Source of the DNA: Streptosporangiaceae bacterium
Lineage (GTDB): Bacteria; Actinomycetota; Actinomycetes; Streptosporangiales; Streptosporangiaceae
Direction: 5' to 3'
NCBI GenBank assembly: GCA_030042885.1
Contig: JASHYW010000573.1
Span: 1-5,098 of the forward strand
DNA: 5,098 nt
Shown here: piece after piece, positions 4,429-5,098 of the stretch
How the letters are laid out: every line of letters begins with the position of its first letter
Position numbering within the stretch: the stretch's first letter is position 1
Program-made: the position numbers and the translations under genes
Notes under the pieces: generated by a model
The model's input: only the letters and a program-made list of their open reading frames with translations
Told to the model about the DNA's origin: nothing
The model's database searches: none

Positions 4429-5098
4429 TCAGGCCCAGGGCCAGCCGGCCTCGCGTTCGCGGGTGGCCATCGCCAGCAGTTCCTCGGCGTGCGCCTGGCC
4501 GAATTCGGAGTCTTCCAGGCCGGCCAGCATCCGGGACAGTTCCCGCACCCGGCCCGGCTGATCCAGCCGCATGACGCCGCTGGAGGTGACCAGGCCGTCG
4601 TCCGACTTCTCCACTACCAGGTGGTTGTCCGCGAAGGCCGCCACCTGCGGCAGGTGGGTCACCGCGACCACCTGAGCCGAACGCGCCAGCCGGGCCAGCC
4701 GCCGGCCCACCTCGACCGCGGCCTTGCCGCCCACCCCGGCGTCGACCTCGTCGAAGACGAACGTCGGCACGGGATCCGCGCCCGCGAACACGACCTCGAT
4801 GGCGAGCATGACGCGGGACAGCTCGCCGCCGGAGGCGCCCTTGTGCAGCGGCAGCGGCGGCGCGCCCGGGTGGGCCGCGAGCCTGATCTCCACGTCGTCG
4901 GCGCCGAACGGCCCGGGCGATTCCAGCTCGGTCACCACGGCGGTCAGCGACGCGTGCGGCATGGCCAGGTCGATGAGCTCGGCGGTCACCTCAGCGGCGA
5001 ACCGCTCGGCGGCCGCCGACCGCAGCGCGGTCAGCTCAGACGCGAGCGAGGCCACCTGCGACGCCAGAGATGCCTCTTCCGCGGCCAGCGCCGTGATC
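4429..5098 (-). CDS. recN: DNA repair protein RecN (5'-truncated, C-terminal part)
   Basis: SMC-like ATPase that acts early in double-strand break repair, bringing DNA ends together for RecA. The frame is open to the window edge, and the GTG near 5055 is internal, so about 222 C-terminal residues of roughly 570 are present; the Walker A motif lies beyond the window. The first part continues a coiled coil rich in Ala, Ser, Leu and Glu (for example SLASELTALRSAAAERF). Then comes FGADDVEIRLAAHPG, the ABC signature SGGELSR (4813-4833), Walker B with D-loop TFVFDEVDAGVGG (from 4764 down to 4726) and the H-loop THLPQVAAFAD (from 4659). The order and spacing are those of RecN rather than RecF or SbcC. 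All visible motifs are intact. The stop lies five bases from the end of the convergent CGNR gene. No regulatory region is visible because the start is outside. Confidence 0.95.
   Translation of the reverse strand, partial: ITALAAEEASLASQVASLASELTALRSAAAERFAAEVTAELIDLAMPHASLTAVVTELESPGPFGADDVEIRLAAHPGAPPLPLHKGASGGELSRVMLAIEVVFAGADPVPTFVFDEVDAGVGGKAAVEVGRRLARLARSAQVVAVTHLPQVAAFADNHLVVEKSDDGLVTSSGVMRLDQPGRVRELSRMLAGLEDSEFGQAHAEELLAMATREREAGWPWA

Overview
The window is very GC-rich DNA with strong G/C preference at third codon positions, GTG as well as ATG starts, and overlapping genes. Together with an ergothioneine operon, a CGNR zinc-finger protein and an actinobacterial-type recN, this points to a high-GC actinomycete. 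The sequence does not settle the genus. There are six protein genes, two of them cut by the window edges. I saw no tRNA, rRNA, CRISPR array or mobile element.

Bases 1-2661 carry a tightly packed ergothioneine block on the + strand: egtB (3' part only), egtC and egtD. egtB and egtC overlap by one base and egtC and egtD by four, so they are almost certainly co-transcribed and translationally coupled. EgtD trimethylates histidine to hercynine. EgtB joins hercynine to gamma-glutamylcysteine with O2 to give the sulfoxide. EgtC removes the glutamate. The final C-S lyase gene (egtE), which follows egtD in mycobacteria, is not here; egtA may lie upstream of the window.

After a 90-base gap comes a short + strand gene (about 2752-3081) for a heme-degrading monooxygenase of the IsdG/MhuD type. 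It keeps the Asn, Trp and His residues used for heme chemistry. It converges on the next gene across a region of about 100 bases with two GC-rich hairpins.

Bases 3181-4423 hold a divergent pair. On the - strand is an arginine-rich protein of unknown function (168 aa). On the + strand is an ABATE/CGNR zinc-finger protein, a putative transcription regulator. The 94 bases between them contain an AT-rich island with a near-consensus promoter facing the unknown gene, a weaker opposing promoter on almost the same bases, and dyad symmetry centred between them. This control region is the least explained part of the window.

Bases 4429-5098 (- strand) are the C-terminal part of recN, the SMC-like DNA repair ATPase, ending five bases from the end of the CGNR gene.
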